Positions 5,190 to 5,797 of a stretch of DNA of 5,797 nt are shown here, piece by piece; positions within the stretch are counted from its first letter, which is position 1; each line of letters opens with the position of its first letter. A program made the position numbers and the translations under genes. The notes below the pieces were generated by a model, which saw only the letters and a list, made by a program, of their open reading frames with translations, did not search any database and was not told where the DNA came from. The stretch is from NCBI GenBank assembly GCA_019689615.1, contig JADGHD010000339.1:1-5797 (forward strand). Reading direction: 5' to 3'. The stretch is from Frankia sp. (lineage in GTDB: Bacteria; Actinomycetota; Actinomycetes; Frankiales; Frankiaceae).

Positions 5190-5797
5190 GTGCCGTCGGA
5201 GAGCGCGGTGCTCACCTCGATGCCCCAGCTGGCGGAGCAGGCTGGGGTGCAGCGTCCGGTGGCAGCCCGGGCACTCGCCCGACCGGGCGAGATGCCCCGG
5301 CGGATGGTGCTGCTGATCGGGATGGGGGTCGGCGACCCGGAGTCGCTCACCCACGAGGCCAGCCGGGCGTTGGCGGGTGCTGACGTGCTGTTCACCGTCG
5401 ACAAGGGCGCGGCGAAGGCGGATCTCAACGCGCTGCGCGCCGAGATCTGCGCGCGGTACGCCCGGCCGGGCCTGCGGGTCGTCGAGCTGGACGAGCCGAC
5501 GCGGGACCGGGCGCCGGCCGACTACCCGGCCGAGGTGCGCCGGTGGCACGCGGCCCGCGCCGCTGTGTGGGCGAAGGCGCTGGTGACGGAGCTGGGGGAG
5601 GGGGAGCAGGGTGCCTTCCTGGTCTGGGGCGACCCGGCTCTCTACGACAGCTCACTGCGGATCCTGGACGATCTGCGGGCGCGTGGCCTCGTCGACGTCG
5701 ACGTGCGGGTGATCCCCGGTATCTCCAGCGTGCAGGTACTGGCCGCCCGGCACCGGATCCCGTTGAACACGGTCGGCGGGCCGGTACACATCACCAC
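5190..5797 (+). CDS. cobF: Precorrin-6A synthase (deacetylating) CobF, N-terminal part (partial at window end)
   Basis: 202 codons are present and the frame is still open at the window end; perhaps the last 50-80 residues are missing. CobF uses S-adenosylmethionine to methylate C-1 of precorrin-5 and release the acetyl group, giving precorrin-6A in aerobic (cobalt-late) cobalamin synthesis in the cytoplasm. After a 34-residue leader the tetrapyrrole-methylase fold starts at M-V-L-L-I-G-M-G-V-G-D-P-E (39-51). Other CobF-like blocks are V-L-F-T-V-D-K-G-A-A-K (66-76), P-A-D-Y-P-A-E-V-R-R-W-H (110-121), F-L-V-W-G-D-P-A-L-Y-D-S (142-153), V-I-P-G-I-S-S-V-Q (173-181) and A-A-R-H-R-I-P-L-N (184-192). 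The start is GTG 5190 with an excellent RBS. The unusual N-terminal extension is not part of the catalytic domain. The 202-bp gap from the DyP gene suggests a separate transcript. In M. tuberculosis sigC likewise sits among cob genes. Confidence 0.93.
   Translation, partial: MPSESAVLTSMPQLAEQAGVQRPVAARALARPGEMPRRMVLLIGMGVGDPESLTHEASRALAGADVLFTVDKGAAKADLNALRAEICARYARPGLRVVELDEPTRDRAPADYPAEVRRWHAARAAVWAKALVTELGEGEQGAFLVWGDPALYDSSLRILDDLRARGLVDVDVRVIPGISSVQVLAARHRIPLNTVGGPVHIT

Noticed and set aside
1..5797. tRNA, rRNA, CRISPR array, insertion sequence or attachment site
   Set aside because: No tRNA-like cloverleaf, regularly spaced repeats, transposase reading frame or terminal inverted repeats were seen.

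Overview
The window is very G+C-rich (about 70% by eye). It uses GTG and TTG starts and shows strong third-position G/C bias. It carries an ECF sigma factor closely resembling mycobacterial SigC, together with a Tat-exported DyP peroxidase and an actinobacterial-type CopC. This points to a high-G+C actinobacterium; the exact genus cannot be fixed from the sequence.

Layout. (1) Bases 1-224 (+) hold the last 73 residues of a flavin/NAD(P)H reductase, interrupted by a run of 13 G. (2) Bases 277-1107 (-) encode a zinc-binding (H-x3-C-x2-C) membrane protein with four predicted TM helices, a probable anti-sigma factor. (3) Bases 1108-1350 are a divergent intergenic region. (4) Bases 1351-1923 (+) encode SigC. 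(5) Bases 1924-2365 show no convincing gene but hold a terminator-like hairpin, a candidate ECF promoter, a 20-bp inverted repeat and a second hairpin. (6) Bases 2366-4987 (+) are a compact run: membrane-anchored CopC, a PCuAC-type copper-chaperone lipoprotein, and a Tat-secreted DyP peroxidase whose start overlaps the preceding stop. (7) Bases 4988-5189 are intergenic. (8) From 5190 to the window end lies the start of cobF (precorrin-6A synthase, cobalamin pathway).

The main observation is an identical two-block motif, GGGAACC-N16-CGACC, that I find only twice. One copy lies on the minus strand just before the anti-sigma-like gene, and one on the plus strand ahead of the copper genes. It has the form of an ECF promoter (GGAAC-type -35, CG-containing -10). 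The simplest model is a SigC regulon: SigC switches on its own zinc-finger membrane partner (negative feedback) and an extracytoplasmic copper-handling operon. In that operon CopC would bind Cu(II) outside the membrane, PCuAC would carry Cu(I), and the DyP would act in the same exported copper/redox pathway, as its relative DtpA does in Streptomyces. The link is inferred from sequence and has not been demonstrated.
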